Assembly: GCF_900539295.1 (NCBI RefSeq) | Contig: NZ_UQBH01000008.1 | Coordinates: 27,312 to 91,311, forward strand | Origin: an uncultured Megasphaera sp. | GTDB lineage: Bacteria > Bacillota > Negativicutes > Veillonellales > Megasphaeraceae | Direction of reading: 5' to 3' | DNA: 64,000 bases | Part shown: in pieces, positions 7,986-17,084 of the stretch | Numbering within the stretch: position 1 is the first letter of the stretch | How the letters are laid out: every line of letters starts with the position of its first letter | Notes under the pieces: model-generated | The model's input: only the letters and a program-made list of their open reading frames with translations | What the model was told of the DNA's origin: nothing | Database searches by the model: none | Position numbers and translations under genes: made by a program

Positions 7986-9551
7986 ATGAATACAAATACG
8001 CCGATGGATTCAGCCAACCAGGAAGTTTGGATTGGCGTCGATGTCGGAACGACCGGTGTCCGTGCCATTGCCTATACGGAAGAAGGCATCAACGTCTGCT
8101 CGTCCGAAGCGTTCTATCCCTTGTTGACGCCCCGTCCCGATTGGGCTGAAGAAAGCCCGCTTCAAATTCTCGAAGCCGTTCAGGATGTCATCCGCAAGAC
8201 GACGGAACAGCTCCGCTACCGGAATAAGGAATTGGCCGGCATCGCCTTGAGTACGGCCATGCACAGCTTTGCCGCTCTCGATGAAGCCTATGAACCCCTT
8301 CACGATATGCAGACCTGGGCCGACAGCCGCAGTGCTGCCATCGTCCGGGACATGAAGAAAGACGAAGCCTTATGCCGCTCCTTCTACGAACGGACAGGCT
8401 GCCCGATTCACGCCTGCTACCCCTTTGCCAAGATTATCTGGCTCCGTCAGAACCAGCCCGAACTGTTCCGCCAAATGCGCTTTGTCGGTTCTCTGAAAGA
8501 TTACTTATACTATCATCTGACCGGTGAGTGGCTCGTCGATAAGTCGACGGCCAGCACGACGGGCATGTACAACGAACAGACCCTCGCATGGGACGATGAA
8601 ATCATCGCCTATGCCGGCATCACCAAAGATCAGCTGCCGCCCGTCGTTTCGACGACCTACAGCCACGGACTGTGCGAAAAGGCCGCTAAGATCCTGCGCC
8701 TGCCGGCCAATCTTCCCGTCGTCATCGGTGCTACGGACGGCGTCTTGGTCAACGTCGGCATCGGTGCCGTCGAACCGGGACAGATCAGCGGTACCATCGG
8801 CACCAGCGGCGCCTTGCGCATGCTGACCCGTCAGCCTAAGGTCGACCCCCAGATGCGTACTTGGTGCTACAACCTGACTGACGACATGTGGGTCGCCGGC
8901 GGAGCCATCAACAACGGCGGCATGATCCTGCGCTGGGTCCGCGACAAGATTTGCCATTACGGCGGAAGCGCCTTGGAAACGCTGGACATCGACCCGTATG
9001 ACCTGATGACCATGAAGGCCGAACACGTCGACGCCGGTGCCGACGGCCTCATCTGCCTGCCTTGCTTTACGGGCGAACGGGCACCGCACTGGAATTCGGA
9101 ACTGCGGGGCATGTTCTTCGGATTTTCTCTCAATCACAGCCGATCCCATATGATCCGTGCCGTCATGGAAGGCATCTGCTACAGCTTAAACAGCGTCATG
9201 GCAGCCCTTCGGGAATTTGGCGATGTCAAGGACATCCGGGTCAGCGGCAGCTTTACGAAATCGAAGCTCTGGCTGCAGATCATGTCGGACGTCTTCAATG
9301 AACCGATTACCCTGCCCGACAACAGTGAAGGTGCAGCCTTCGGCGCTGCTGTCTTAGGCTTCATTTCAAGCGGCAAGTTAAAGAGCATTGCCGATACGGC
9401 TAATTTGGTCCACGCCAAAAAAGTCTATACGCCTATTGAGGAAAATGCCGCCGTATACCGTGAGCTCTACGATATTTTCACTCGCCTCTACCAAAAATTA
9501 CAAGGTGAATTTGCCGATATTGCGGCATACCAACAGCAATTAAAATTATAA
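7986..9551 (+). CDS. gntK: Gluconokinase, FGGY carbohydrate kinase family
   Basis: Phosphorylates a sugar, probably D-gluconate, to the 6-phosphate with ATP. The 521-residue protein has the FGGY fold: VWIGVDVGTTGVRAIAYTEEG (ATP-binding phosphate loop 1), ALSTAMHSFAALD (substrate Asp region), VVIGATDGVLVNVGIGAVEPG with the GTIGTSGALR phosphate-2 motif, and LICLPCFTGERAPHWN with the C-terminal FGAAVLGF. Xylulokinase and glycerol kinase share this fold. I call gluconokinase because 6-phosphogluconate dehydrogenase and a GntP permease follow in the same operon. An AAAGGAAG site precedes the ATG. Confidence 0.88.
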   Translation: MNTNTPMDSANQEVWIGVDVGTTGVRAIAYTEEGINVCSSEAFYPLLTPRPDWAEESPLQILEAVQDVIRKTTEQLRYRNKELAGIALSTAMHSFAALDEAYEPLHDMQTWADSRSAAIVRDMKKDEALCRSFYERTGCPIHACYPFAKIIWLRQNQPELFRQMRFVGSLKDYLYYHLTGEWLVDKSTASTTGMYNEQTLAWDDEIIAYAGITKDQLPPVVSTTYSHGLCEKAAKILRLPANLPVVIGATDGVLVNVGIGAVEPGQISGTIGTSGALRMLTRQPKVDPQMRTWCYNLTDDMWVAGGAINNGGMILRWVRDKICHYGGSALETLDIDPYDLMTMKAEHVDAGADGLICLPCFTGERAPHWNSELRGMFFGFSLNHSRSHMIRAVMEGICYSLNSVMAALREFGDVKDIRVSGSFTKSKLWLQIMSDVFNEPITLPDNSEGAAFGAAVLGFISSGKLKSIADTANLVHAKKVYTPIEENAAVYRELYDIFTRLYQKLQGEFADIAAYQQQLKL

Positions 9552-9577
9552 TTTTCAGCAGAAAAGGGGATGTACTT

Positions 9578-10990
9578 ATGATGCTTCACGATATTGGTGT
9601 CGTCGGCATGGCCGTCATGGGCAGCAACCTGGCCCTCAATATGGCCGACCACGGCTATGACGTCGCTGTATACAACTATACGCCGGATTTGACGGAAAAA
9701 TTCCTGAAAGAACGGCCTCACGATAAGATTCACGGATTTTTGGAACTCGATGAATTCTTGGCCTCTCTCAAACGGCCGCGGAAGATCATGCTCATGATCA
9801 TGGCCGGCGCTCCTGTCGACAGCATGATCGACCAGCTCCTCACGCGCCTCGATGAAGGCGACATCATCATCGACGGCGGCAATTCTTACTTCGGCGATAC
9901 CCAGCGCCGCTGCGAACGCTGCAAGGAAGCGGGTATCCACTTCTACGGCATGGGTATTTCAGGCGGGGAAACGGGAGCTCGCCGCGGTCCGGCTATCATG
10001 CCCGGCGGCAATAAGGAAACCTACGCTGAAATCCAGCCTATTTATGAAGCCATTGCGGCCAAAGCTTCGGACGGCAAGCCCTGCTGCACTTACATCGGCG
10101 CTGACGGTGCCGGTCATTACGTCAAGATGGTCCACAACGGCATCGAATACGCCGACATGCAGCTCATTGCCGAAGCCTACCTACTGCTGAAATACGTCGG
10201 CGGCTATGACAATGCTGCCATGTCTAAGATTTTCCATGAATGGAATCAGGGAGAACTGAAGAGCTTCCTCATCGGCATTGCAGCTGACATCTTCGCCGAA
10301 GACGATGAAGAAGGCGGCCAGGTTCTCGATAAGATCGCCGACGCTGCCGGTCAGAAGGGGACCGGCCGTTGGACCAGCATCGAATCGATGAAACAAGGCG
10401 TCGATATCTCTATGATTACGGCAGCCTGCAACGCCCGCGTCATGTCCAATGCACCGAGCCGCACCCAGGCTCAGCAAGCCGTCGTACGACCGGATATTAC
10501 GCCGCAGCGCGGTGACGACTTCGTCGAAGCCGTTCGCCAGAGCCTGTACGCCGCTAAGATCGTCGCTTACGCTCAGGGCTTCTCCCTCTATAAGAGTGCC
10601 TCGGAAACCTATGACTGGCACCTCGATTACGGCGCCATCGCTTCGATTTTCCGGGCCGGCTGCATCATTCAGGCCGAATTTTTAAACAAGATCACCGAAG
10701 CTTACGGAAAGAATCCCGATCTTGACAACCTCTTGTTCGACGATTTCTTTCTCCAAAAAATCAATGACAACCAAGGCGCTCTGCGCCGTATCATCGGCCT
10801 CGCCGTCAGCCAGGGACTTCCCATTCCGGCCTTCTCGGCAGCCCTTCAGTACCTCGATGCCTACAGCAGTCCCCAGGTAGGGGCCAACCTCATCCAGGCC
10901 CTGCGCGATTACTTCGGGGCCCATACCTTTAAGCGCGTCGATAAAGAAGGAATCTTCCATCATCACTGGAAAGAACATTATACGAAATAA
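9578..10990 (+). CDS. gnd: 6-phosphogluconate dehydrogenase, decarboxylating
   Basis: Oxidatively decarboxylates 6-phosphogluconate to ribulose 5-phosphate. The 470-residue length matches the long (E. coli type) enzyme. HDIGVVGMAVMGSNLALNMADHGYDVAVYNYTPD is the nucleotide-binding site and IIDGGNSYFGDTQRR the substrate loop. The signature GMGISGGETGARRGPAIMPGG and the GAGHYVKMVHNGIEYADMQ catalytic Lys/Asn helix follow, with GTGRWTSIESMKQG in the C-terminal domain. It lies 26 bases after gntK and feeds gluconate into the pentose phosphate pathway. Two adjacent ATG codons are possible starts. Confidence 0.97.
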   Translation: MMLHDIGVVGMAVMGSNLALNMADHGYDVAVYNYTPDLTEKFLKERPHDKIHGFLELDEFLASLKRPRKIMLMIMAGAPVDSMIDQLLTRLDEGDIIIDGGNSYFGDTQRRCERCKEAGIHFYGMGISGGETGARRGPAIMPGGNKETYAEIQPIYEAIAAKASDGKPCCTYIGADGAGHYVKMVHNGIEYADMQLIAEAYLLLKYVGGYDNAAMSKIFHEWNQGELKSFLIGIAADIFAEDDEEGGQVLDKIADAAGQKGTGRWTSIESMKQGVDISMITAACNARVMSNAPSRTQAQQAVVRPDITPQRGDDFVEAVRQSLYAAKIVAYAQGFSLYKSASETYDWHLDYGAIASIFRAGCIIQAEFLNKITEAYGKNPDLDNLLFDDFFLQKINDNQGALRRIIGLAVSQGLPIPAFSAALQYLDAYSSPQVGANLIQALRDYFGAHTFKRVDKEGIFHHHWKEHYTK

Positions 10991-11004
10991 AGGAGGTTTA
11001 TATC

Positions 11005-12324
11005 ATGCCCCTCGTCATTCTTGCCGTTGGCATTCTCATACTGTTTTTCCTCATTGTAAAAGTAAAACTCAATAGTTTTCTGGCCCTGCTCCTCGTCGCC
11101 GGCCTCGTAGGTCTTGCCGAAGGCATGCCCATCGATCAATTGATTCCGACCATTGAAAAAGGTCTCGGCGGTACCCTCGGCGGCCTTGCCATCGTCGTAT
11201 CCTTCGGGGCCATGCTGGGCAAACTCATGGCCGAAAGCGGCGGCGCCCAGCGCATTGCCACGACGCTGATCAACGTCTTCGGACGGGAAAAAGTAAAATG
11301 GGCCGTCTGCCTGACAGGCTTCATCGTCGGCATCGCCTTGTTCTATGAAATCGGCTTCGTACTCCTCATCCCCTTGGTATTTACCGTCGCTGCCGAAGCC
11401 AAGATTCCTCTTCTTGAAGTCGGGATCCCCATGGCAGCGGCCCTGTCAGTCACCCACGGCTTCCTGCCGCCTCATCCCGGTCCGACGGCCATTGCCATTA
11501 TCTATAATGCCGATATCGGCACGACCTTACTGTATGGCGCCGCCATCGCCATTCCGACGGCTATCGTAGCCGGTCCCTTGTACTGCAACTTGACCAAGGA
11601 TATTAATCCGGAAATCCCTAAGGGCATGTACAATCCGAAAATCTTTAAGGACGACGAAATGCCGAGCTTCGGTATCTCAGTCTTTACGGCCCTGGTTCCG
11701 GTCATCCTCATGGCAGCTTCGGCGATTGCCAAATTGACCATGGATGCCGATTTGCCCCTGCGCCACGTCCTGACCTTCTTCGGTCAGCCTGATATTGCTC
11801 TGACCATTTCCGTCGCCATCGCCATTTATACCTTCGGCATCGGCCGCGGCAAATCCATGGAAGACGTCATGAAAACCGTCCAGGATGCGGTCCTGGCCAT
11901 CGCCATGATTCTCCTCATCGTCGGCGGCGGCGGTGCCTTGAAGCAGGTCCTCATCGACAGCGGTCTCGGTACCTATATCGGGGAACTGGTAGCAAATTCC
12001 GACCTTTCGCCGCTCTTTTTGGCCTGGCTGGTAGCCGCCGTCATCCGCACGGCCTGCGGTTCGGCCACCGTCGCAGCCCTTACAGCCGGCGGTATTGCCG
12101 CTCCGATTGCGGTTGCTACCGGTGCGAATCCCGAACTGATGGTCCTGGCGACCGGTGCCGGGTCGCTCATCTTCAGCCCGCCCAATGACCCCGGATTCTG
12201 GTTATTTAAAGAATTTTTCGGCCTGACCATTAAAGAAACAGTCCGCACCTGGTGTGCCTTGGAAACGATTATCGCCGTCATGGGCCTCATCGGTGTCCTT
12301 GTATTAAATGTATTTGTAGGGTAA
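11005..12324 (+). CDS. gntP: Gluconate:H+ symporter, GntP family
   Basis: Inner-membrane permease of 439 residues with about 12 to 14 hydrophobic segments. Family features are the N-terminal LILFFLIVKVKLNSFLALLLVA, the SHGFLPPHPGPTAIA-type motif (here VTHGFLPPHPGPTAIA) and the late AVIRTACGSATVAALTAGG and FSPPNDPGFWLFKEFF blocks. The start has AAAGGAGG 8 to 10 bases upstream. It sits inside the gntK-gnd-gntP-rpiR operon, so gluconate is the likely substrate, although other GntP proteins carry related aldonates. Confidence 0.93.
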   Translation: MPLVILAVGILILFFLIVKVKLNSFLALLLVAGLVGLAEGMPIDQLIPTIEKGLGGTLGGLAIVVSFGAMLGKLMAESGGAQRIATTLINVFGREKVKWAVCLTGFIVGIALFYEIGFVLLIPLVFTVAAEAKIPLLEVGIPMAAALSVTHGFLPPHPGPTAIAIIYNADIGTTLLYGAAIAIPTAIVAGPLYCNLTKDINPEIPKGMYNPKIFKDDEMPSFGISVFTALVPVILMAASAIAKLTMDADLPLRHVLTFFGQPDIALTISVAIAIYTFGIGRGKSMEDVMKTVQDAVLAIAMILLIVGGGGALKQVLIDSGLGTYIGELVANSDLSPLFLAWLVAAVIRTACGSATVAALTAGGIAAPIAVATGANPELMVLATGAGSLIFSPPNDPGFWLFKEFFGLTIKETVRTWCALETIIAVMGLIGVLVLNVFVG

Positions 12325-12359
12325 AATAAGGAAGTAAATAATGAGTAGGAGAGAATCTT

Positions 12360-13217
12360 ATGGAAGAAGCAAACATCCAACGATTTCCCGGCCTGCGCAG
12401 TGTATACGGCGGTCTGACTAAGTCAGAGCGCCGTATTGCCGATTATATCGCCAATCATGCCGGTGTCGTCATGGAACAGACCGTAGCCGACTTGGCGGCG
12501 CAGACGGATAGTTCAGAAATTACGATTTCCCGGTTTTGTAAGAAATTAGGCTTCAGCGGTCTGAAAGGATTGAAACTGATGCTGGCAGCCGGCATGTCGA
12601 CCGTACCGGCCAAGGCCTTTCACGATATCGACTCCGGTGACGGCAGCCACGACGTAGCCTCCAAGGTCTTTGCCAACATCGCCGAAGGGCTGCAGGATAC
12701 GCTGAGCCTCCTCGATTACGAGGCCCTTGATAAGGCAGCGGCCATGATTTTGGCGGCTAAAAGGGTCTATGTCTTCGGGTTCGGCAATTCGGCCACCGTT
12801 TGTTCCGATATGGAGACCCGGTTCCTGCGCCTGGGCCTGGCCATCCGGGCCGATGCCGATTCCCATATGCAGGTTACGGAAGCGGCCTTGATGACGGCTG
12901 ACGACGTGGTCATTGCCGTGTCCCACAGCGGGGCCACCAAGGAGCTCCTTCAATCTGTTCGGGCGGCTAAGAAGGTCGGAGCCGGCATCATCGTCATTAC
13001 CAGCCACGGTCGATCCCTCTTGGCGGAAGAAGCCGATATCTGTCTCTGCGGCATGGGCCGCGAAGTCCAATTCACGTCGGAAGCCGGGGCCTCGCGCCTG
13101 ATTCACATGGCCATTGGCGACGTCCTCTACACGCGGATTGCCATGCAGGAAAAAGGATTGTTCAAGGGCAATATGGAAAAGATGCGCAAAGAAATCGGCA
13201 AGAGACGGCAATATTGA
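12360..13217 (+). CDS. RpiR-family transcriptional regulator of the gluconate operon
   Basis: 285 residues. An N-terminal RpiR helix-turn-helix (LTKSERRIADYIANH ... SSEITISRFCKKLGFSGLKGLKLML) precedes a SIS sugar-isomerase domain from about residue 125 (RVYVFGFGNSATVCSDMETRFLRLG ... DVVIAVSHSGATKELLQSVRAAKKVGAGIIVITS). SIS domains of this family bind phosphosugars, so 6-phosphogluconate is a reasonable effector. It is the last gene of the gnt operon, 36 bases after gntP; the inverted repeat at 7871-7905 is a candidate target. A terminator follows. Confidence 0.9.
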   Translation: MEEANIQRFPGLRSVYGGLTKSERRIADYIANHAGVVMEQTVADLAAQTDSSEITISRFCKKLGFSGLKGLKLMLAAGMSTVPAKAFHDIDSGDGSHDVASKVFANIAEGLQDTLSLLDYEALDKAAAMILAAKRVYVFGFGNSATVCSDMETRFLRLGLAIRADADSHMQVTEAALMTADDVVIAVSHSGATKELLQSVRAAKKVGAGIIVITSHGRSLLAEEADICLCGMGREVQFTSEAGASRLIHMAIGDVLYTRIAMQEKGLFKGNMEKMRKEIGKRRQY

Positions 13218-13233
13218 TTTAATACCTGACAAG

Positions 13234-13267
13234 CAGCCTGCTTTCCATTATCGAGCAGGCTGTTTTT
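13234..13267 (+). terminator. Terminator of the gluconate operon
   Basis: Stem CAGCCTGCT (13234-13242) with AGCAGGCTG (13254-13262) and a T5 tail, 17 bases after the rpiR stop. Confidence 0.88.
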
Positions 13268-13274
13268 ACGACAT

Positions 13275-13376
13275 AAAAAAGACCCATGCCCATCCCATAC
13301 GCCACAAGTGACGTACATAGGATGGCAAGCCCGTAAAGGCTTGTCTGCCGTTCAACAGCAGAACATGGTTCCTGGT
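13275..13376 (-). ncRNA. Candidate small RNA, about 102 nt, reverse strand upstream of pyrK
   Basis: Unidentified. A reverse-strand promoter (TTGACG, 17-base spacer, TATACT) predicts a start near 13376, and a run of six U ends at 13275. In between the RNA can fold as a closed multi-branch structure. The 5' GAACCATG pairs with the 3' CATGGGTC (one mismatch). Hairpins CTGC/GCAG, CAAGCC-TTTACG-GGCTTG and CCATCC/GGATGG (with an inner TACG/CGTA) branch from the junction. No Rfam class I know matches. It could also be the 3' part of a leader on the other strand, but the promoter and U-run orientation favour the reverse strand. Confidence 0.5.
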
Positions 13377-13382
13377 ACTGTA

Positions 13383-13411
13383 AGTATAGCCGAATCGTGG
13401 GATGGCGTCAA
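13383..13411 (-). promoter_or_regulatory. Reverse-strand sigma-70 promoter for the candidate small RNA
   Basis: On the reverse strand TTGACG (13411-13406), exactly 17 bases, then TATACT (13388-13383). No coding gene follows in this direction before the gnt operon terminator, so it most likely serves the small transcript at 13275-13376. Another TTGACA lies about 30 bases further upstream. Confidence 0.6.
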
Positions 13412-13516
13412 GGATAGGGTAAGAGATCTAAAAGGTGTCAACTCAGATGTGGACTTTTTGAGCGATTTGTGGAATAATAGAATCGCTATATAGAAATGAG
13501 GAAGGATGATCAGAGG

Positions 13517-14278
13517 GTGAAAAAATTTGTGGAAATGGCGACGATTGTCGAAAATACAGCCATAATTCCGGAAGTCTGGAAAATGGTCTTCAAAGCGCCG
13601 AAGACGGCCCGAGAAGCCAAGGCCGGTCAGTTTGTCAATGTCCACCGCGATGGGGGACAGACCTTTTTGCGCCGTCCTTTCGGCATCGTCGATGCCGATA
13701 TTGATGCGGGAACGGTGACCATTATTTACCGCTTGGTCGGTATCGGTACGGAAGAAATGAAGGATCTCCGTCCCGGCGATGTGATCAACGTCGAAGGTCC
13801 CTTAGGCGACGGCATCTTTACGACGACGCCGGGGAAGGTCCTCCTGGCTGGCGGCGGTGTCGGTTTGGCGCCGCTCATCTTCCTGGCGAAACAGCTCGAT
13901 CATCCCATCGTGCTCGTCGCCGGCAAGACGGCAGCGGAAACGTTTTGGACTGAGTTTTTTGAACCCTACGCCGAAGAAATCTATGTCACTACCGATGACG
14001 GCTCGAAGGGCATCAAAGGCTTTGCTGTCGATGCCCTGCCTAACATCTTTTCGGAACATCCTGTCGACCGCGTATCGGTCTGCGGCCCGACGATGATGAT
14101 GAAGACCATTGCCGAAGCATCGGCCAAGGCCGGCATCGACTGCGAAGTCTCCATGGAAAAGCGGATGGCTTGCGGTATCGGCGTCTGCCTGGGCTGCACC
14201 TTTGAAAGCAAGCTGGACGGCAAGCGCTATAAAGTCTGCACCGACGGACCCGTCTTTTCGGCAAAGGAGGTCTTCTGA
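13517..14278 (+). CDS. pyrK: Dihydroorotate dehydrogenase B, electron transfer subunit
   Basis: FAD and 2Fe-2S subunit that passes electrons from PyrD-bound FMN to NAD+. 253 residues. The flavin domain shows FLRRPFGIVD and the NAD-binding GKVLLAGGGVGLAPLIFLAK. The C-terminal cluster ligands are in MEKRMACGIGVCLGCTF and the late KVC, in the order C-x4-C-x2-C-x(n)-C. I chose GTG 13517 (VKKFVEMATIVENT, matching family N-termini) with AGGAAGGA about 10 bases upstream. The in-frame ATG at 13496 would add seven residues and overlap that ribosome site. Its stop overlaps the pyrD start (TGATG). Confidence 0.93.
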   Translation: MKKFVEMATIVENTAIIPEVWKMVFKAPKTAREAKAGQFVNVHRDGGQTFLRRPFGIVDADIDAGTVTIIYRLVGIGTEEMKDLRPGDVINVEGPLGDGIFTTTPGKVLLAGGGVGLAPLIFLAKQLDHPIVLVAGKTAAETFWTEFFEPYAEEIYVTTDDGSKGIKGFAVDALPNIFSEHPVDRVSVCGPTMMMKTIAEASAKAGIDCEVSMEKRMACGIGVCLGCTFESKLDGKRYKVCTDGPVFSAKEVF

Positions 14279-15195
14279 TGATCAGTGAACGAATTGCTGT
14301 CGAATTCGCCGGCATCTCGATGAAAACGCCCGTCATGGGGGCATCGGGAACCTTCGGATTCGGCATCGAATACAGTGACTTTCTCGACCTCGATGCCGTC
14401 GGGGCCATCATCTCCAAGGGCATTACGCCCTTGCCGCGGCCGGGCAATCCCGGTGTCCGCGTCGCTGAAACGCCGGCAGGGATGCTCAACTGCATCGGCT
14501 TGGAAAACCCCGGCGTCGACGCCTTTAAGCGGGATATCCTGCCTAAGGTAACGTCTGCCTGTCAGACGCCGCTCATCGTCAACATCTCCGCCGGCAGTGT
14601 GGAGGAGTACGGGAAACTGGCGGCCGACCTCGACGTCGACGGCGTCGCAGGCTTAGAAGTAAACATTTCCTGCCCTAACGTCAAGGAAGGGGGCATCGTC
14701 TTCGGAACCCAGCCGGATGCTGCTGCTGCCGTAACGCGCAGCGTCAAGGACAATACGAAAAAGCCGGTCATCGTCAAATTATCGCCGAACGTCACCGATA
14801 TTACGACCATGGCCAAGTCCGTCGAAGCAGCCGGTGCCGATGCCATTTCCCTGATCAACACCCTGACCGGCATGGCCATCGACATCACGACGCGCCGTCC
14901 CATTTTGGGCAACATCACCGGCGGCTTGTCGGGCCCGGCTGTAAAACCTATTGCCCTGCGCATGGTTTGGCAGGCCTCGAAGGCCGTATCCATTCCCATC
15001 TTGGGCCTCGGCGGTATCGTAACTTGGCAGGATGCCGTTGAATTCATGCTGGCCGGCGCCAGTGCGGTCGCTGTCGGCGCCCATAACTTCGTCGATCCCC
15101 GAGCCGTCGAAACGGTAGCCGAAGGCCTCGACCAGTACTGTAAAGACCAGGGCATCGCTCATATCAGCGACATCGTCGGTCAATTAGAAGCATAA
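14278..15195 (+). CDS. pyrD: Dihydroorotate dehydrogenase B, catalytic subunit
   Basis: Oxidises dihydroorotate to orotate in pyrimidine synthesis, with FMN. The 305-residue protein is the class 1B form. TPVMGASGTFGFGIEYSDFLDLDAVGAIISKGIT opens the barrel, and NISAGSVEEYG and the VNISCPNVKEGG stretch follow. The catalytic cysteine of class 1 enzymes lies in the segment LEVNISCPNVK. The FMN-binding LSGPAVKPIALRMVW and ILGLGGIVTWQDAVEFMLAGASAVAVG complete it. It is translationally coupled to pyrK, with which it forms the heterotetramer. Confidence 0.96.
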   Translation: MISERIAVEFAGISMKTPVMGASGTFGFGIEYSDFLDLDAVGAIISKGITPLPRPGNPGVRVAETPAGMLNCIGLENPGVDAFKRDILPKVTSACQTPLIVNISAGSVEEYGKLAADLDVDGVAGLEVNISCPNVKEGGIVFGTQPDAAAAVTRSVKDNTKKPVIVKLSPNVTDITTMAKSVEAAGADAISLINTLTGMAIDITTRRPILGNITGGLSGPAVKPIALRMVWQASKAVSIPILGLGGIVTWQDAVEFMLAGASAVAVGAHNFVDPRAVETVAEGLDQYCKDQGIAHISDIVGQLEA

Positions 15196-15211
15196 AAAGA
15201 GTATACATTAG

Positions 15212-15248
15212 CGTCTTGTGGACATAGTCCGTTCACAAGACGTTTTTT
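15212..15248 (+). terminator. Terminator of pyrKD
   Basis: Stem CGTCTTGTG (15212-15220) with CACAAGACG (15234-15242) followed by TTTTTT, 17 bases after the pyrD stop. Confidence 0.9.
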
Positions 15249-15310
15249 GTTGTCATGAAATATTGCCGCAGCATGATTGTGCCGCCTTATTTTTATCTTC
15301 AAGGCGACAT

Positions 15311-15348
15311 AAAAAAGACATGAACAAGAGATAACCCTGTTCATGTCT
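15311..15348 (-). terminator. Terminator of the metNI transcript
   Basis: Stem AGACATGAACA (15316-15326) with TGTTCATGTCT (15338-15348). On the reverse strand it is followed by a run of U from the A-tract at 15311-15316. It lies 17 bases after the metI stop, so the transcript ends without a metQ gene. Confidence 0.88.
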
Positions 15349-15364
15349 ATGGTTGGCAGATGTT

Positions 15365-16018
15365 TTATTTCTTATTCTTTTTATGCGATGCCAGGTCTCC
15401 GCCGTACTGGATGAGGTTGACGACGACGATGAGGATGATGATCGTCGCCAGCATGACGTCGGGACGGAAGCGCTGGTAGCCGTAGCGGATGGCGATATCA
15501 CCGAGACCGCCGCCGCCGATAGCACCGGCCATGGCCGATGCGCCGATGAGGTTGACGATGAGGACCGTAACGTTGTTGATGATCGTCGGCAAAGCTTCCG
15601 GCAGGAGGACCTTGCGGATGATCTGGAAGGGCGTAGCGCCCATGGATTCAGCGGCTTCGACGAGGCCGTAATCGACGTCGCGGATCGACGTTTCGACGAG
15701 GCGGCTGAGGAAGGGGATAGCGACGATGGTCAATGGGACGCAGGCCGCTGCTGTGCCGATAGACGTGCCGGCAATGAGACGGGTCAAGGGGATGATGGCC
15801 ACCATGAGGATGATAAAAGGCACGGAACGGATGATGTTGACGATGGTGCCTAAAATCCGGTTGATGAAGAGGTTTTGCAGGATGTGCCCCTTACTGGTCG
15901 TAACCAGGGTGACGCCCAGGGGGATGCCGATGATGCCGGCGATGACCGTGGCCACGGCGACCATATAGAACGTTTCTTCAATGCCTTGGAGCATTAACTT
16001 AATGATTTCTTGGGACAT
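15365..16018 (-). CDS. metI: Methionine ABC transporter permease
   Basis: 217-residue membrane permease with about five to six hydrophobic segments and the MetI EAA-loop (LVEAAESMGATPFQIIRKVLLPEALPTIINN). IVNIIRSVPFIILMVAIIPLTRLIAGTSIGTAA and the GASAMAGAIGGGGLGDIAIRYGYQRF C-terminal block are diagnostic for the D- and L-methionine importer. The start overlaps the end of metN by 20 bases, so the two are coupled. A GTGAGG ribosome site lies upstream within metN. The usual substrate-binding lipoprotein MetQ is not in this operon. Confidence 0.95.
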   Translation of the reverse strand: MSQEIIKLMLQGIEETFYMVAVATVIAGIIGIPLGVTLVTTSKGHILQNLFINRILGTIVNIIRSVPFIILMVAIIPLTRLIAGTSIGTAAACVPLTIVAIPFLSRLVETSIRDVDYGLVEAAESMGATPFQIIRKVLLPEALPTIINNVTVLIVNLIGASAMAGAIGGGGLGDIAIRYGYQRFRPDVMLATIIILIVVVNLIQYGGDLASHKKNKK

Positions 16019-17042
16019 AACCTAAAACCTCACTTCCTATCGGTAATGTTTTAATATACGAGAAGGCCTTGGCCTGGGTTTCCATATCACCCATGATGAC
16101 GATGATCAAGTAGCCGAAAGGTTCGTCTTGGATGTAGTCGATGTTGCCGTAGAGGACGCTGACCTTAACGTGGAAGGTGCTGACGATTTCCGAGACGACC
16201 GGTTCGTGGGTAGCCTTGCCTTTAAAGCGCAGGCGGACCAGCATGTCGTGGTCCGGCGTCGGCTGGTCGGAGACGCCGAGATTCTTGATGCCCGTCGGCA
16301 GTTCCATGTTGATGACCGACGTGACGAAGTCCTTCATGGTCTGGGACTGGGGATTGGTGAAGATGTCGACGACGCGGCCCATTTCCTTGATGACGCCGCC
16401 TTCGATGACGGCTGCCCGATGGCAGATGTTTTGGACGACGGCCATTTCATGGGTAATGATGACGATGGTAATGCCCAGGCGCTGATTGATGTCCTGGAGG
16501 AGTTCCAAGATGGATTTCGTCGTCTGCGGGTCGAGGGCCGATGTCGCTTCGTCGCAAAGGAGAATTTTGGGATCGCTGGCAAGAGCGCGGGCGATGCCGA
16601 CGCGCTGTTTTTGACCGCCTGAGAGCTGAGACGGATAGTTGGCGGCGCGGTCGCTGAGGCCGACCAGTTCCAACAGGGACTCTACTTTTTTATGGATGAC
16701 GTCTTTCGAGGCGCCGACCAATTCCAAGGGGAAGGCGATGTTTTCAGCAACCGTCCGCGATGAAAGGAGGTTGAAGTGCTGGAAAATCATGCCGATATTT
16801 TTGCGTTCGGCCCGAAGCTGGGATTCGCTCATTTTGCACAGGTCTTTGTCGTCGATGATGACTTCGCCGCTGGTCGGTTTTTCCAGCATATTGATGCAGC
16901 GGACGAGGGTCGATTTGCCGGCACCGCTCTTGCCGATGATGCCGAAGATCTCGCCGTCTTCGATGGTCAGGTTGATGCCCTTTAAGGCTTGGATTTGGGC
17001 AGCGCCGCCGTAGGTTTTGGTAATGTTCTTTAAGGTAATCAC
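15999..17042 (-). CDS. metN: Methionine ABC transporter ATPase
   Basis: ATP-hydrolysing subunit of methionine import, 347 residues. Walker A GIIGKSGAGKSTLVRC, signature LSGGQKQRVGIARAL, Walker B ILLCDEATSALD and switch VIIITHEM are intact. From about residue 265 comes the C-terminal NIL regulatory domain that binds methionine and inhibits transport. I chose GTG 17042 because VITLKNITKTY is the family N-terminus and AAGGAG lies 7 bases upstream. The longer frame to 17117 reads through the riboswitch terminator. Controlled by the SAM-I riboswitch upstream. Confidence 0.95.
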   Translation of the reverse strand: MITLKNITKTYGGAAQIQALKGINLTIEDGEIFGIIGKSGAGKSTLVRCINMLEKPTSGEVIIDDKDLCKMSESQLRAERKNIGMIFQHFNLLSSRTVAENIAFPLELVGASKDVIHKKVESLLELVGLSDRAANYPSQLSGGQKQRVGIARALASDPKILLCDEATSALDPQTTKSILELLQDINQRLGITIVIITHEMAVVQNICHRAAVIEGGVIKEMGRVVDIFTNPQSQTMKDFVTSVINMELPTGIKNLGVSDQPTPDHDMLVRLRFKGKATHEPVVSEIVSTFHVKVSVLYGNIDYIQDEPFGYLIIVIMGDMETQAKAFSYIKTLPIGSEVLGYVPRNH

Positions 17043-17084
17043 AGTATCACTCCTTGAGCCAGGCGTACAGGGGAAAAAGACAAT

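Noticed and set aside
13308..13493. 61-codon forward open frame upstream of pyrK
   Set aside because: No ribosome site, no recognisable composition, and it overlaps the candidate reverse-strand RNA.
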